Positions 47,869-58,465 of a stretch of DNA of 64,000 nt are shown here, in pieces; position 1 is the stretch's first letter, and every line of letters begins with the position of its first letter. The translations under genes and the position numbers were made by a program. Below the pieces are notes generated by a model. It saw only the letters and a list, made by a program, of their open reading frames with translations. It was not told the DNA's origin and did not search any database. This DNA comes from Metapseudomonas resinovorans DSM 21078 (GTDB taxonomy: Bacteria > Pseudomonadota > Gammaproteobacteria > Pseudomonadales > Pseudomonadaceae). The stretch lies in contig NZ_AUIE01000007.1 of NCBI RefSeq assembly GCF_000423545.1, positions 124,001 to 188,000 on the forward strand, in the 5' to 3' direction.

Positions 47869-48729
47869 TCAATCGTTGCTCGGCTTGTTCACCGCGTGCA
47901 GCACGTACTGCGGCAGGGCGAAGGCGCCGACGTGGATTTCCGGGTTGTAGTAACGGGTCACGATGCTGCTGCCAGCGTAGCGCTGGCGCAGGGTTTCCAC
48001 CGGCAGTTTGCGCATTTCCGGGTCGGTTGCGCCCCAAGCGAAGGTCATGGCGCCACCAATGTAGGTGGGCACGGCGGCCTGGTAGAAGTGCCAATCGGCA
48101 AACAGGCTGTCCATGCGGCTGGCAGTGGTTTGCACTTCGCCCAGCTGCATGAAGGGGGTGCCGTTCTGGGTCACGAGGACACCGCCATCGTTCAGGCAGC
48201 GGCGGCAGGCCTGGTAGAAGTTCTCGGAGAACAGCACCTCGCCCGGACCGATGGGGTCGGTGGAATCGGAGATGATGACGTCGAACTTCTCCTGGGTGGT
48301 CGCGACAAAGCGCATGCCGTCATCGATCACCAGATTCAGGCGCGGGTCTTCATAGGCACCCTTGGAGTGGTTCGGCAGGAATTCCTTGCACATTTCCACC
48401 ACTGTGCCGTCGATCTCGACCATGGTGATGCGTTCGATATCACGGTGCTTGCGCACTTCGCGCAACATGCCGCCATCACCACCGCCAATGATCAGCACGC
48501 TCTTCACCGCGCCATGGGCGAGGATCGGCACGTGGGTGAGCATCTCGTGATAGATGAACTCGTCGGCCTCGGTAGTCTGGATCACGCCGTCCAGCGCCAT
48601 CACGCGGCCCATGCGCGCGTTCTCGAAGATCACCAGGTGCTGGTGTTCGGTGCGCACTTCGTGCAGCAGCTTGTCCATGCGGAAGCGCTGGCCATAACCG
48701 TCGTAGAGAGTTTCCTGGTAATCGCTCAT
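47869..48729 (-). CDS. speE: Spermidine synthase (polyamine aminopropyltransferase)
   Basis: 286 residues. It transfers aminopropyl from decarboxylated SAM to putrescine. Family signatures are [13 protein letters not shown] at the N-terminus, [35 protein letters not shown] and the catalytic Asp in [16 protein letters not shown]. Length and start are typical. It is transcribed divergently from the alkA-like gene and shares no operon partner here. Confidence 0.95.
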   Translation of the reverse strand: MSDYQETLYDGYGQRFRMDKLLHEVRTEHQHLVIFENARMGRVMALDGVIQTTEADEFIYHEMLTHVPILAHGAVKSVLIIGGGDGGMLREVRKHRDIERITMVEIDGTVVEMCKEFLPNHSKGAYEDPRLNLVIDDGMRFVATTQEKFDVIISDSTDPIGPGEVLFSENFYQACRRCLNDGGVLVTQNGTPFMQLGEVQTTASRMDSLFADWHFYQAAVPTYIGGAMTFAWGATDPEMRKLPVETLRQRYAGSSIVTRYYNPEIHVGAFALPQYVLHAVNKPSND

Positions 48730-48888
48730 GGGTTGTCTCCCCTGCTGGCTGTATTAGCGGACGGTGCCTCCGCCCCATGAAAAGGCGCGCATTCTACGAT
48801 GGCTTCGATGTCAGGTCGAACCGCAGCGGGAGAATTTGAAAGTCAGTTTTGCAGAGACGACGCGGCGCCAAGAGAATATCGTCGCTCC

Positions 48889-49797
48889 ATGACTGCAATT
48901 GCTTCCACCATTCGAACCCGCGAGCCCATCGAGCCCATGCGCCTTCATTACTTCGAGCCCTGGAGCTGGAAGCAGTTCCAGCAACATTTTGCCCTGCGAC
49001 GCCTACCCGGCGTCGAACACCTGACGCCCGACAGCTATTGCCGCAGCTTCCGCCTGGGCGCGCGCAGCGGATGGTTCCGTCTGCGTCCGATACCCGGCGC
49101 CCTGGAGCTTGAACTGAGCCCGTCGGCTCAGGACCTGGAGCCGCAGCTGACACCGCGCATCCGGCAAATGTTCGACCTGGATTGCGATCCGGCTGCCATC
49201 GCCCAGCACCTGGGCCGTGACCCGCTGCTGCAAGGGCTGCTGGCACGTTATCCGGGGTTGCGCCTACCCGTTGCGTTCGACCCTTTTGAGCAAGGGGTGC
49301 GCACCATCATCGGTCAACAGGTGACGGTGAAGGCGGCGGTGACCATCGCCGGGCGCCTGGTGGAGCGTCTTGGCGAGCCATTGGCAGATGCCGAAGTCGA
49401 AGGCCCGCAACGGCTCTTCCCTACTCCGCAGACCATCGCCGACGATCCACTGCCTGGTATCGGGATGCCTGGCAAACGTGTCGACACATTGCGTCGATTT
49501 GCCCAGGCAGTGGCCGATGGCAGCCTGGAACTGAACTTGGCGGCGGGCATCGAATCCCTGATCGAGCGTCTCTGCGCCCTGCCCGGTGTCGGTCGCTGGA
49601 CCGCCGAATACATTGCCCTGCGCGCTTTCGGGCAGCCGGACGCCTTCCCCTCCGCCGACCTCGGGCTGCTCAAGTCGCCACTTTGGGGGCCAGGGGGCAT
49701 CAATGCACGGGAACTGGCCAGCCGTGCCGAACAATGGCGACCATGGCGCGCCTACGCCGCCGTCTATCTCTGGCAGAGCTACGCCGAGGAGAAGTGA
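48889..49797 (+). CDS. AlkA-type DNA-3-methyladenine glycosylase
   Basis: 302 residues from ATG 48889. A start 16 codons later (MRLHYFEPWSW) is also possible. An N-terminal TBP-like AlkA domain is followed by the helix-hairpin-helix glycosylase fold. IIGQQVTVKAAVTIAGRL is in the first helices, the hairpin is LPGVGRWTAEYIALRAFG, and the catalytic Asp lies in FPSADLGL. It removes alkylated purines. It is directly followed by ogt, two bases after its stop, giving a small alkylation-repair operon. No Ada regulator is adjacent. Confidence 0.88.
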   Translation: MTAIASTIRTREPIEPMRLHYFEPWSWKQFQQHFALRRLPGVEHLTPDSYCRSFRLGARSGWFRLRPIPGALELELSPSAQDLEPQLTPRIRQMFDLDCDPAAIAQHLGRDPLLQGLLARYPGLRLPVAFDPFEQGVRTIIGQQVTVKAAVTIAGRLVERLGEPLADAEVEGPQRLFPTPQTIADDPLPGIGMPGKRVDTLRRFAQAVADGSLELNLAAGIESLIERLCALPGVGRWTAEYIALRAFGQPDAFPSADLGLLKSPLWGPGGINARELASRAEQWRPWRAYAAVYLWQSYAEEK

Positions 49798-49799
49798 AG

Positions 49800-50300
49800 A
49801 TGCATTACCGCTACCACGACAGCCCCACCGGCCCGCTGTTGCTCGCCGGGGACGAGTCCGGCCTGCAATTGCTTTACATGGACAACACCGAACGCTGGCA
49901 GCCCAACACTGGCTGGGTGCCAGCCGGTCGACAACTGGACGAACCCTGCCGCCAGCTTGACCTTTACTTCGAGGGGCACCTGAAGCGCTTCGACTTGCGT
50001 CTCGCGCCACGGGGTACGCCCTTCCAGCAGCGGGTCTGGCAGGCCCTGCTGGATATCCCCTACGGCCGCACCACCAGCTACAGCGAACTGGCCGAACGCA
50101 TCGGCAACCCGAAATCCGTACGCGCCGTCGGCACCGCCAATGGCGCCAACCCCATCTCCATCATCATCCCCTGCCACCGGGTGATCGGCCGCGATGGCAG
50201 CCTGACCGGCTATGCCGGCGGCCTGCCGCGCAAGGCACTGCTGCTGAAGCTGGAAGGTGTGAAGCTGCAGCCGGAGCAGGACCAACTGCTGCTGATCTGA
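49800..50300 (+). CDS. ogt: Methylated-DNA-[protein]-cysteine S-methyltransferase (Ogt)
   Basis: 166 residues. It transfers the alkyl group from O6-methylguanine to Cys125 in PCHRVIG (PCHR at 124-127). FQQRVWQALLDIPYGRTTSYSELA is the DNA-binding helix region and ANPISIIIPCH the active-site lead-in. ATG 49800 is preceded by AGGAG in the end of the alkA-like gene. It is a single-domain protein of usual length. Confidence 0.94.
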   Translation: MHYRYHDSPTGPLLLAGDESGLQLLYMDNTERWQPNTGWVPAGRQLDEPCRQLDLYFEGHLKRFDLRLAPRGTPFQQRVWQALLDIPYGRTTSYSELAERIGNPKSVRAVGTANGANPISIIIPCHRVIGRDGSLTGYAGGLPRKALLLKLEGVKLQPEQDQLLLI

Positions 50301-50304
50301 ACGT

Positions 50305-50862
50305 TCAGGGCTGACGGATACGCGCCATGACCTTTGGTGGGTCGGCCAAGGGCAACTCGATGATCAACCCCTCCCCGTTCTTCGCCAACACTCCCGTCAA
50401 GGCCTTGATATTCACCTGGTGGCTGACCATCACCACCGGCCTGTCCTTGGGCACCTTGTCGATGGCCTTGCGCAACTCGACAGTCTGCGCGGCCTGGCTG
50501 TCCGGATCACTGAAGAAGGAGTCCAGCGCGGAGAGGGTTTCCACCGCCCCCAGGCCCATTTCCTGGGCGGTGTCCTGGGCACGGCACCAGTTGCTGGTAT
50601 AGAGGCGCGGTTGCTCCACCTTGCGCCGCACCAGCAGCTTGCCCCACCGCTTCGCCTCCTGGCGTCCCTTGTCGCTGAGATTGCGTTGGGTGCTGCAATC
50701 CCCCAGGCGAAAGCCTTCCGGGTCGCCAGTACCCGGGGCAGTGGTATGACGCAACAGCAGGAATGCCTTGCCTTCGCGCAGAGCCTGCCAGGCTGACTTC
50801 TGGTCAGCGGGCGCTGGCAACGCCAGCAACGCGAGCAACATCAGGACGAATAGACGGGTCAT
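50305..50862 (-). CDS. Exported histidine phosphatase family protein
   Basis: 185-residue precursor from ATG 50862. The signal peptide MTRLFVLMLLALLALPAPADQ is followed by a phosphoglycerate-mutase-like fold. The catalytic His39 lies in LLLRHT, Arg in LYTSNWCRAQDTA and the second His in VMVSHQVN. It is likely a periplasmic phosphatase of unknown substrate. It is convergent with ogt, with only four bases between stops. The 183 bases upstream of it hold nothing recognised. Confidence 0.85.
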   Translation of the reverse strand: MTRLFVLMLLALLALPAPADQKSAWQALREGKAFLLLRHTTAPGTGDPEGFRLGDCSTQRNLSDKGRQEAKRWGKLLVRRKVEQPRLYTSNWCRAQDTAQEMGLGAVETLSALDSFFSDPDSQAAQTVELRKAIDKVPKDRPVVMVSHQVNIKALTGVLAKNGEGLIIELPLADPPKVMARIRQP

Positions 50863-51045
50863 GGCCAGAGCGCCAGTTCCAGCACCCACCCGCCAACTGC
50901 CCTGTAAAGGATCGGATCGGGACAAGCCGCAACGACGCAGAGGCAGGAACCCATGGGGGACGCTCACGGATGGATGCAGTCACCCCAAGGATAGATCGGC
51001 CGACGACAGCCTTCCTCACGCTCCGTCAGACGATTTCAAACAGCG

Positions 51046-51729
51046 TCAAAAGCGTGTCAGGTCGATCACCGCAAAACTCGCCACGGTTTCATGGCCGTCC
51101 AGCACGCCACCCTCGCGAGCCAGGCCAATAGTCTGCATGCCAGCCTCGCGCGCAGCATCCAGCTCCTGAACCACGTCGGAAAGGAAGAGTATCTGCTCGC
51201 CCGGCAGGCCAATCGCGGACGCGATGCGCTGATAGGACGCGGCCTCTCGCTTGGCTCCCGAGGTGGTGTCGAAATAGCCGGAGAACAACGACGCCAGATC
51301 GCCTGCCTCGGAGCAACCAAAGATCAGCTTCTGCGCCTGGATGGAACCCGAAGAGTAGACAAAGAGGTCATAGCCCTCTTCCTTCCAGCGGCGCAGTGCC
51401 TCAACGGCATCTGGGTAGACATGGCCCTTGAGCTGGCCAGCCTGGTAGCCCTGCTCCCAGACCATGCCCTGCAACGCCTTGAGGGGCGTGGCCTTGCGGT
51501 CTTCGGCGATCCAGCCAAGGAGGATGTCCACCACCCGCTCCAGGCTAGCCCCGGCCTCTCCGCTTTCGGCCCGCACGGCGTCGATCTGCTGCGCCACCGC
51601 CGGCTCGCCGGCATGGGTCAGGACGAACTCCGGCAGGTGGCGCGCAGCAAAGGGGAAGAGCACGTCGAAGACGAAGCTCACCGCGCTGGTGGTGCCCTCG
51701 ATATCAGTGAGGATGGCCTTGATGGGCAT
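51046..51729 (-). CDS. mtnC: MtnC, acireductone synthase (enolase-phosphatase E1)
   Basis: 227 residues from ATG 51729 ([20 protein letters not shown]). It is a HAD-family enzyme that enolises and dephosphorylates 2,3-diketo-5-methylthiopentyl-1-phosphate in methionine salvage. HAD motifs are DIEGT (Asp9 and Glu11), [14 protein letters not shown] and [16 protein letters not shown]. It is the last gene of mtnB-mtnD-mtnC on the minus strand. A REP element lies between it and mtnD. Confidence 0.95.
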   Translation of the reverse strand: MPIKAILTDIEGTTSAVSFVFDVLFPFAARHLPEFVLTHAGEPAVAQQIDAVRAESGEAGASLERVVDILLGWIAEDRKATPLKALQGMVWEQGYQAGQLKGHVYPDAVEALRRWKEEGYDLFVYSSGSIQAQKLIFGCSEAGDLASLFSGYFDTTSGAKREAASYQRIASAIGLPGEQILFLSDVVQELDAAREAGMQTIGLAREGGVLDGHETVASFAVIDLTRF

Positions 51730-51760
51730 TGGGAACTCCAGATGAATCGGTATGGCTGTC

Positions 51761-51823
51761 GTAGGAGCGAGCTTGCTCGCGAAGGTACCTCGTACCCATT
51801 CGCCGGCAAGCCGGCTCCTGCAA
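51761..51823. repeat. Pseudomonas REP doublet
   Basis: GTAGGAGCGAGCTTGCTCGCGAA and, inverted, TTCGCCGGCAAGCCGGCTCCTGC: the well-known Pseudomonas REP wording. Inner palindromes are GCGAGCTTGCTCGC and GCCGGCAAGCCGGC. It sits between mtnD and mtnC inside the operon and could affect mRNA stability. Confidence 0.85.
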
Positions 51824-51824
51824 C

Positions 51825-52370
51825 TCAGTCTTCCAGCTGCGGGAAACGCTTGGCGATCTCGTCGCCGGTGAACTTGGCGACCCAGCCTTCCGGGTTGTTG
51901 AACAGGCGGATGGCGACAAAATGCGGGTGCTCGCCCATGTCGAACCAATGACGGGTGCCGGCCGGCACCGAGATCAGGTCGTTCTTTTCGCAAAGCACGG
52001 CATAGACGTAGTCGTCTATGTGCAGAGTGAACAGGCCGCGCCCGGCGACGAAGAACCGCACCTCGTCTTCGCCATGGCGGTGCTCGTCGAGGAACTTGGC
52101 TCGCAGTTCGTCTTTCTGCGGGTGGTCGCGGGTCAAGCTGACGACGTCGACGGTGACGTAGCCCTGCTCCTGCATCAACCGGTCGATCTGCGGGCGATAG
52201 GCGGCGATCACCTCCTCCTGGCTGGCACCCGGCGCGATGGGGGCGGAAGCCTCCCAACGCTCGAAGCGCACTCCGACGGACGCGAGGGTGGAGGCGATGT
52301 CATCCAGGTGGGTCAGCACCTTGTTCGGCAGGTCGGGGCTGGATTCGTGGTAAACGGTCAGGCTGCTCAT
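51825..52370 (-). CDS. mtnD: MtnD, acireductone dioxygenase
   Basis: 181 residues, cupin fold. It cleaves acireductone with O2 to the methionine precursor 4-methylthio-2-oxobutanoate (Fe form) or to CO and methylthiopropionate (Ni form). Metal ligands appear in [14 protein letters not shown] (two His and Glu) with the last His in [10 protein letters not shown]. It follows mtnB on the same strand. Confidence 0.95.
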   Translation of the reverse strand: MSSLTVYHESSPDLPNKVLTHLDDIASTLASVGVRFERWEASAPIAPGASQEEVIAAYRPQIDRLMQEQGYVTVDVVSLTRDHPQKDELRAKFLDEHRHGEDEVRFFVAGRGLFTLHIDDYVYAVLCEKNDLISVPAGTRHWFDMGEHPHFVAIRLFNNPEGWVAKFTGDEIAKRFPQLED

Positions 52371-52457
52371 CTGGGTACTCCTTGCGGGCGTCCTCCCGGC
52401 TCTTTGGCGGGTCGGACGACACCGGTATCAGTCAGGCATCTTCATGCGAAGGAAGCT

Positions 52458-53072
52458 TCAGCGCTGGGTGATCGAGAGCGTCTTCAGCTCGCACTCGAAG
52501 AGGAACTCGAAGGCTTCGACCTGGCGCAGGGCGTCGCTCATGCGCGGCCCCCAAGTATAGAGGCCATGGCCACGGATCAGGTAACCCACGCAGTCAGCGT
52601 GCTGGTCCAGCCAGGGCTGCACCTTGGCGGCCAGACGGGCGATGTCCTGGTCATTGTCGAAGATCGGCACCAGCACCTGGGACTCGTGGGTGCTGATGCC
52701 GCTGAAGGCTTTCTGCAGCTCGTAATCGGCGAACACCAGGGAATCGGCCAGCGTCAGGCGCGACAGCACAGTGGCATTCACCGAATGGGTATGCAGCACT
52801 GCGCCGATTTCCGGCTTCCAGCGGTAAAGCTGGGTGTGCAGCAGGGTTTCCGCCGAGGGCTTCTTGCCTGGCTCCAGGCTGTTGCCGTCCATATCCGTGG
52901 CCAGCACATCGTCCGGGCCGAGCTGACCCTTGTGCTTGCCGGAAACGGTCAGCAGCGCCTCGGTCGCGGACAGCCGCGCCGAATAGTTGCTGCTGGTGGC
53001 CGGCGACCAGCCACGGTCGTACAGGAAACGGCCGGCTTCGATGATTTCCTGGGCGAGTTGTTGGCGATTCAT
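52458..53072 (-). CDS. mtnB: MtnB, methylthioribulose-1-phosphate dehydratase
   Basis: 204 residues, class II aldolase/adducin fold. Zn ligands are in VLHTHSVNAT and in the C-terminal IRGHGLYTWG. LTVSGKHKGQLGPDD is the substrate loop. It starts the salvage run mtnB-mtnD-mtnC. The start codon overlaps the stop of the MFS gene by four bases, so the transporter may be co-expressed. Confidence 0.93.
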   Translation of the reverse strand: MNRQQLAQEIIEAGRFLYDRGWSPATSSNYSARLSATEALLTVSGKHKGQLGPDDVLATDMDGNSLEPGKKPSAETLLHTQLYRWKPEIGAVLHTHSVNATVLSRLTLADSLVFADYELQKAFSGISTHESQVLVPIFDNDQDIARLAAKVQPWLDQHADCVGYLIRGHGLYTWGPRMSDALRQVEAFEFLFECELKTLSITQR

Positions 53073-54229
53073 GCCCGCTCCTCCTGCAATTGGGTGGCAA
53101 TGATAACGGCTGCGGCGAGCGCCGCGAGCGTAGCGATAACGTAAGTCCAGACCGGTCCCAGGCTGCTCCAGCTGTAGCCCGAGTAGAGCGCACCGAGGGC
53201 GCCGCCGATGCCGGCCAGGGCGGCGTAGAGCGCCTGACTCTGCCCCTGCTGGCGCGGTCCGAACCGACGTTGCACGAAATGGATGGCGGCAGCGTGAAAG
53301 CTGCCGAAAGTAGCGGCATGCAGCAGTTGTGCAAACAGCAGTACCGGCAACTGGTCGGCGAAATTACCGATCAGCAGCCAGCGCAGGGCGGCGATCAGGA
53401 AACTGGCCAACAGCACCACGCGAACCGAATAGCGCGTGAGAATGCGCGCCATCACCATGAACAGCAGCACCTCAGCCACCACGCCCAGCGCCCAGAGCTG
53501 GCCGATCAGGCTGCGCGAGTAGCCAAGGGATTCGAGGTAGATGGTCTGGAAACTGTAGTAAGGCCCGTGGGACAGCTGCATCAGGCCCACGCTCAGATAG
53601 AAGGCCAGTACGCCCGGCTGGCGCAACTGGTCGATAAAGCCGCTCTGCCCCGGCACGTCCGGACGCGCCTGGGGCGCGGCATTCGGCACCCAGAAGCTGC
53701 TGAGGACGATACCGCTCATGATGAACACCAGCGCCCAGGGATAGAGATTAAGGCTGAACAGCTCGAACAGCTCGCCCAAGCCAATCACCGTAAGGATGAA
53801 GCCGATGGAGCCCCAGAGACGTACCTGGCTGTAGCGCGCCGCCTGCTCCCGGAGATGTGCGAGGGTGATCACCTCGAACTGCGGCAGCACGGCATGCCAG
53901 AAGAAGGCATGCAAGGCCATGATCAGCGCCAGCCAGGCGTAGCTTTGGCTGACGAATATCAGCGAGAAGGTCAGCAGGGTGCAGAAGGCGCCGAAGCGCA
54001 CGATGTCCAGGCGCCGGCCGCTGCGGTCGCCCAGCCAGCCCCAGAGGTTGGGCGCTACGCAGCGCATCAGCATGGGGATCGCCAGCAGCTCGCCGATACG
54101 TGCGCTGGAAAAGCCCAGGTGTGCGAAGTAAAGACCGAGGAAGGGCGCCGTGGCGCCCAGCAGGGAAAAGTAGAAGAGATAGAAGCTGGAAAGCCGCCAA
54201 TAGGGCAGCGCGTTCGCGCCGCCCGTCAC
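53069..54229 (-). CDS. MFS transporter (HcaT/LacY-like metabolite carrier)
   Basis: 386 residues from GTG 54229 ([21 protein letters not shown]), which overlaps the aroC stop as GTGA. About 12 membrane segments are present. [20 protein letters not shown] is the MFS loop 2-3 motif. The N-terminus resembles HcaT, the putative 3-phenylpropionate porter. It is coupled to both aroC upstream and mtnB downstream. The substrate is unknown. Confidence 0.85.
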   Translation of the reverse strand: MTGGANALPYWRLSSFYLFYFSLLGATAPFLGLYFAHLGFSSARIGELLAIPMLMRCVAPNLWGWLGDRSGRRLDIVRFGAFCTLLTFSLIFVSQSYAWLALIMALHAFFWHAVLPQFEVITLAHLREQAARYSQVRLWGSIGFILTVIGLGELFELFSLNLYPWALVFIMSGIVLSSFWVPNAAPQARPDVPGQSGFIDQLRQPGVLAFYLSVGLMQLSHGPYYSFQTIYLESLGYSRSLIGQLWALGVVAEVLLFMVMARILTRYSVRVVLLASFLIAALRWLLIGNFADQLPVLLFAQLLHAATFGSFHAAAIHFVQRRFGPRQQGQSQALYAALAGIGGALGALYSGYSWSSLGPVWTYVIATLAALAAAVIIATQLQEERA

Positions 54230-55317
54230 AGCTGGCCGAGCACCGGGGTTTCGACCCGAACGCCGGCATTCTGCGCGCGGTGGCGCAGCAGGTGGTCCAT
54301 CAGCACGATGGCCATCATGGCTTCGGCGATCGGGGTCGCGCGAATGCCCACGCACGGATCGTGGCGGCCTTTGGTGACCACATCCACCGGGTTGCCATGA
54401 ACGTCGATGGAGCGACCGGGCGTGGTGATGCTGGAAGTCGGTTTCAGCGCCAGATTGGCGACAATCGGCTGGCCAGAGGAGATGCCGCCGAGGATGCCGC
54501 CGGCGTTGTTGGAGAGGAAGCCTTCCGGGGTCATTTCGTCGCGGTGCTGGGTGCCACGCTGGGCCACGCTGTCGAAGCCAGCACCGATCTCAACGCCCTT
54601 GACGGCGTTGATGCTCATCAGCGCATGGGCCAGTTCGGCGTCCAGGCGGTCGAAGATCGGCTCGCCCAGGCCCGGCGGCACACCTTCGGCAACTACGGTG
54701 ATCTTCGCGCCGACAGAGTCCTGGTCACGGCGCAGTTGGTCCATGTAGGCCTCCAGCTCGGGGACCTTGTCCGGGTCAGGGCTGAAGAAGGCGTTCTGCT
54801 CCACCGAATCCCAGGTCTTGAAGGGAATCTCGATGGGGCCGAGCTGGCTCATGTAGCCGCGCACGGTGATGCCCTGAGTAGCCAGGAACTTCTTGGCGAT
54901 GGCGCCAGCAGCCACTCGCATCGCGGTTTCCCGCGCCGAGGAACGGCCGCCGCCGCGGTAGTCGCGAATGCCATATTTGTGGTGGTAGGTGTAGTCGGCA
55001 TGGGCCGGGCGGAACAGGTCCTTGATCGCCGAGTAGTCCTTGGACTTCTGGTCGGTGTTGCGGATCAGCAGGCCGATGGCGCAACCGGTGGTCTTGCCCT
55101 CGAATACGCCAGAGAGGATTTCCACCTCGTCAGCTTCCTGGCGCTGGGTCGTGTGGCGGCTGGTGCCCGGCTTGCGGCGGTCCAGGTCACGCTGCAGGTC
55201 CTCGAGGGACAGGTCCAGCCCCGGCGGGCAGCCGTCGACGATGGCGACCAGCGCCGGACCATGGCTTTCGCCAGCAGTGGTGACGGTGAACAGCTTGCCG
55301 TAGGTGTTGCCGGACAT
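54226..55317 (-). CDS. aroC: Chorismate synthase
   Basis: 363 residues from ATG 55317 ([20 protein letters not shown]). It uses reduced FMN to convert EPSP to chorismate, the last shared step to aromatic amino acids, folate and quinones. Signatures are [53 protein letters not shown] and [17 protein letters not shown]. It is first of an aroC-MFS-mtnBDC run with overlapping starts. Confidence 0.97.
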   Translation of the reverse strand: MSGNTYGKLFTVTTAGESHGPALVAIVDGCPPGLDLSLEDLQRDLDRRKPGTSRHTTQRQEADEVEILSGVFEGKTTGCAIGLLIRNTDQKSKDYSAIKDLFRPAHADYTYHHKYGIRDYRGGGRSSARETAMRVAAGAIAKKFLATQGITVRGYMSQLGPIEIPFKTWDSVEQNAFFSPDPDKVPELEAYMDQLRRDQDSVGAKITVVAEGVPPGLGEPIFDRLDAELAHALMSINAVKGVEIGAGFDSVAQRGTQHRDEMTPEGFLSNNAGGILGGISSGQPIVANLALKPTSSITTPGRSIDVHGNPVDVVTKGRHDPCVGIRATPIAEAMMAIVLMDHLLRHRAQNAGVRVETPVLGQL

Positions 55318-55450
55318 GCACAGTGCTCCGCAGAAATGGGCCTCGTTCGAAGGTCGAGCAGTATACCCGCGGCGTCCGGCCAGTTCACCCCTCGAACCTT
55401 GCGCCCGCTGCCGCGTCCAACCCGCCATTCCGGATATCGACTTCAAAGCA

Positions 55451-56431
55451 ATGCTGCGACTTCTAATGCTGATCCTTCCCCTTCTTGCCGGTCTGGCCCA
55501 GGCCGCCCCCCAGAGCGTGCTGCAACGCCCGATCGAACTGGACACCGGCAGCGGCATCCTGCGCGGCACCTTGCTGCGCCCGAAGACCGATCAGCCCGTG
55601 CCTGTAGCGCTGATCATCTCCGGCTCCGGCCCCACCGACCGTGATGGCAACAATCCCCTCGGCGGGCGCAATGACAGCCTGAAGAAACTTGCCCAGTTGC
55701 TGGCGCGCAATGGAATTGCCAGCGTGCGTTACGACAAGCGCGGCATTGCCGCCAGCCAGGACGCAGGAGTGGATGAGCGCCAGCTCAGCATTGAGCTCTA
55801 CGCCGGTGATGCCGCAGCCTGGGGCCAACAGCTGAAGCAGGACGCGAGGTTTTCCCAACTGATCCTGATCGGTCACAGTGAAGGAGCGCTGATTGCCAGC
55901 CTCGCGGCGGCGGCAGCGGGTGCTGATGCGCTGGTCAGCATTTCCGGTAGTGCCCGCCCGATCGACCAGTTGCTGCGCGACCAGTTGCAGGACCGCCTGC
56001 CCCCTCCCCTGCTGACCCAGAGCGACGCCTTGCTGACCAGCTTGCGGGCAGGCCAGCAGGTGGCCGAAGTGCCGCAACCATTGGAGGTGCTATTTCGCCC
56101 GAGCGTACAGCCGTATCTGATTTCCCTGTTTCGCCAGGACCCGGCACGGGCCTTTGGCCAACTGCCGATACCCGCGCTGATCCTGCAGGGCAGCCACGAT
56201 ATCCAGGTGAGCGTGAGCGATGCCAAGCTGCTCAAGGCCGCCAAACCGGACGCCCAGTTGGCCATCATCGTGGGCATGAACCATATGCTGCGTATCGTTC
56301 CCATGGATATGGAGCAGCAGATGGCATCCTACCGCGACCCACGGCTGCCCCTGGCACGAGAGCTGGGCGAGCGCATCCTGGCCTTCATCCAGGAACTGCC
56401 CGACTCCAGAAATGCGAAGAACGGTCGATAA
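55451..56431 (+). CDS. Exported alpha/beta-hydrolase
   Basis: 326-residue precursor from ATG 55451. The signal peptide [18 protein letters not shown] is followed by a hydrolase fold. [20 protein letters not shown] lies at the oxyanion loop, the nucleophile is in [10 protein letters not shown], Asp in [13 protein letters not shown] and His in [10 protein letters not shown]. It is periplasmic by prediction and divergent from aroC. It is followed by a coiled-coil membrane protein. The substrate is unknown. Confidence 0.85.
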   Translation: MLRLLMLILPLLAGLAQAAPQSVLQRPIELDTGSGILRGTLLRPKTDQPVPVALIISGSGPTDRDGNNPLGGRNDSLKKLAQLLARNGIASVRYDKRGIAASQDAGVDERQLSIELYAGDAAAWGQQLKQDARFSQLILIGHSEGALIASLAAAAAGADALVSISGSARPIDQLLRDQLQDRLPPPLLTQSDALLTSLRAGQQVAEVPQPLEVLFRPSVQPYLISLFRQDPARAFGQLPIPALILQGSHDIQVSVSDAKLLKAAKPDAQLAIIVGMNHMLRIVPMDMEQQMASYRDPRLPLARELGERILAFIQELPDSRNAKNGR

Positions 56432-56537
56432 AGGCGAAAGATTCTGTAGGAAATTTCGCCTGACACGGGCAATTACATACAGAATCCGCACTGACGTACC
56501 AAGTCAGTCGTCGCAGGTTCTTGCAAGGTACTTCCCG

Positions 56538-57317
56538 ATGAGCGAAAGCCCAGCCGAACAGCAGAGCGCCACAGAAGCCGCCGCCCCGCCCCATCCCTGG
56601 GCGGAGCTGGCGGCCGAGCATTTCGACCTGCTACGCCTCGCCCCCCAACCCATCGACCGCCACACCGGCACACGACCACTGCGCTTTGTCGAACTGGGCC
56701 GAGTGGAACGGCACAACAAGGAGCAGAGCGTGCTGCGCCTGAGCATCGGGCTTCCCGGCCAGAAGGTGCGCAAGGAGCAGAACCTGCTGGAAGTCTGGGC
56801 TGATCACCGCAGCAAGGAAGTCCGCTTCGGCCCGGACGGCGGCCTGCAACTGGAACCGCAGAACCGCGGCTTGGGACGCTTTCTACTGGCCCAGGGCATC
56901 GCCTGGGCCAAGCAACGCTGGGCCCACTATCGAATAGAGGGCGGCGCCCTGCCCGCCAAGGACGCCCTGGACAACGAGGCGCGCCTGCGTCGCGACCACG
57001 TCCTCAAGGCGCAGGGATTCGAGATCAATTACCTGGACAACCTGCAGCTGAAGGCGAGCTACAGCGCTGGCCGGATCAGCGAACTGCACGGCGACTGGCA
57101 CCGCGAGAAGGTCCAGTTGGTGGGTCTGCAGGAAGCCGCCGCGATGCTTGAACAGGCTGACCAGAACTTGCGGCGGCAAGAGGTGGAGATTCGCAAACTT
57201 GAAGAGCGCATTGCCCTCTACAAACGTGAAGACAGCGGCCTGCGCTTTACCATCGCCTGCCTGGTGGCCTTCGCGGTATTTCAGGCGGGTCTGCTGATCT
57301 GGGTCATCACCCGCTGA
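56538..57317 (+). CDS. Conserved coiled-coil protein with C-terminal membrane anchor
   Basis: 259 residues from ATG 56538, not recognised by name. The first ~200 residues form a soluble domain with GLGRFLLAQGIAWAKQRW and HVLKAQGFEI, which faintly recalls GNAT acetyltransferases. A coiled coil follows (about 200-230, AAAMLEQADQNLRRQEVEIRKLEERIALYKRE). The last helix (IACLVAFAVFQAGLLIWVI) anchors it with the bulk in the cytoplasm. It precedes the convergent prmB. Confidence 0.65.
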   Translation: MSESPAEQQSATEAAAPPHPWAELAAEHFDLLRLAPQPIDRHTGTRPLRFVELGRVERHNKEQSVLRLSIGLPGQKVRKEQNLLEVWADHRSKEVRFGPDGGLQLEPQNRGLGRFLLAQGIAWAKQRWAHYRIEGGALPAKDALDNEARLRRDHVLKAQGFEINYLDNLQLKASYSAGRISELHGDWHREKVQLVGLQEAAAMLEQADQNLRRQEVEIRKLEERIALYKREDSGLRFTIACLVAFAVFQAGLLIWVITR

Positions 57318-57326
57318 CCCGAAGGG

Positions 57327-58241
57327 TCAGGGATTCAGTCGCGCGCGGAACAACGACTGGTGTTCCCGGCACTGCCTGGCGCTAAGCATGAATACACCGT
57401 GTCCGCCATGCTCGAAGTCCAGCCAGAGGAAATCCACCTCCGGATAAAGTGCCTCGACGTGCAACTGGCTGTTGCCCACTTCGACAATCAGCAAGCCCCT
57501 CTCTGTCAGGTGGTCAGCCGCCTCGGCCAGCATCCGCCGCACCAGGTCCAGACCATCATTGCCACAGGCCAGGCCCAGTTCGGGCTCGTGGTGGTATTCA
57601 GCCGGCATGTCGGCAAAGTCTTCGGCATCCACATAGGGTGGGTTCGACACGATCAGGTCGAAGCGCTGCCCCGGCAGGCCGTCAAAACCATCGCCCTGTA
57701 CCGTGTAGACGCGCTCTTCCAGGCCGTGGCGCTCGATATTCAGGTTGGCGACTTCCAGGGCGTCGAAGGAAAGGTCAGCGAGCACCACCTCCGCGTGCGC
57801 GAACGTATGGGCGCAGGCGATACCGATGCAGCCCGAGCCCGTGCACAGGTCGAGGACACGCGCCGGGTCCTGGGGCAACCAGGGTGCAAACTGCTGCTGA
57901 ATCAACTCGGCGATGGGCGAGCGCGGCACCAGCACCCGTTCGTCGACCACGAAAGGCATGCCGCAGAACCAGGCCTCGCCCAGCAGGTAGGCAACCGGAA
58001 CACGCTCGTCGATGCGCCGACGCAGCAGCTCGCGCAGGTGAGCGCATTCGTCCTCTTCCAGTCGACAGTCCAGGTAGCTGTCAGAAATCTCGTAAGGCAA
58101 GTGCAGTGCGCCCAACACCAGTTGACGGGCTTCATCCCAGGCGTTGTCGGTGCCATGACCGAAGAACAGGTTCTCAGCATGGAAACGGCTGACAGCCCAG
58201 CGGATGTGGTCACGCAGGGTGCGCAGGCGGGATTCGGACAC
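57327..58241 (-). CDS. prmB: PrmB, ribosomal protein L3 (uL3) glutamine methyltransferase
   Basis: 304 residues from GTG 58241 ([20 protein letters not shown]), with GAGG eight bases upstream. The SAM-binding motif is [10 protein letters not shown] at 131-140, and the glutamine-recognition motif NPPY is at 200-203, both typical of PrmB/PrmC enzymes. The N-terminal helical domain ([12 protein letters not shown]) distinguishes PrmB from PrmC. It methylates a Gln of L3 and assists 50S assembly. Confidence 0.92.
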   Translation of the reverse strand: MSESRLRTLRDHIRWAVSRFHAENLFFGHGTDNAWDEARQLVLGALHLPYEISDSYLDCRLEEDECAHLRELLRRRIDERVPVAYLLGEAWFCGMPFVVDERVLVPRSPIAELIQQQFAPWLPQDPARVLDLCTGSGCIGIACAHTFAHAEVVLADLSFDALEVANLNIERHGLEERVYTVQGDGFDGLPGQRFDLIVSNPPYVDAEDFADMPAEYHHEPELGLACGNDGLDLVRRMLAEAADHLTERGLLIVEVGNSQLHVEALYPEVDFLWLDFEHGGHGVFMLSARQCREHQSLFRARLNP

Positions 58242-58465
58242 GGCAGCTACCTCGGAAAACGGGCCGAAGATTCTAGCACCCCTACCGTCTTGGGGCAGCC
58301 CGCAGGCGCCGACGAACGGCCCCCCGAAAACGCCGCACAATCCACCCTGCAGCCCGCCTGGCAGTTGAGCGCCGCGTCCTCGCCGGGCAACTGGACCTTG
58401 GCCCATGGTTCACTTATTGCGCCGCAGGGCGGACAATGGTGGCCATGTCGTACCTGGAGATTCGC

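Noticed and set aside
50763-51169. Overlapping plus-strand frames opposite the phosphatase and mtnC
   Set aside because: No ribosome site, biased composition and overlap with two better-supported genes.
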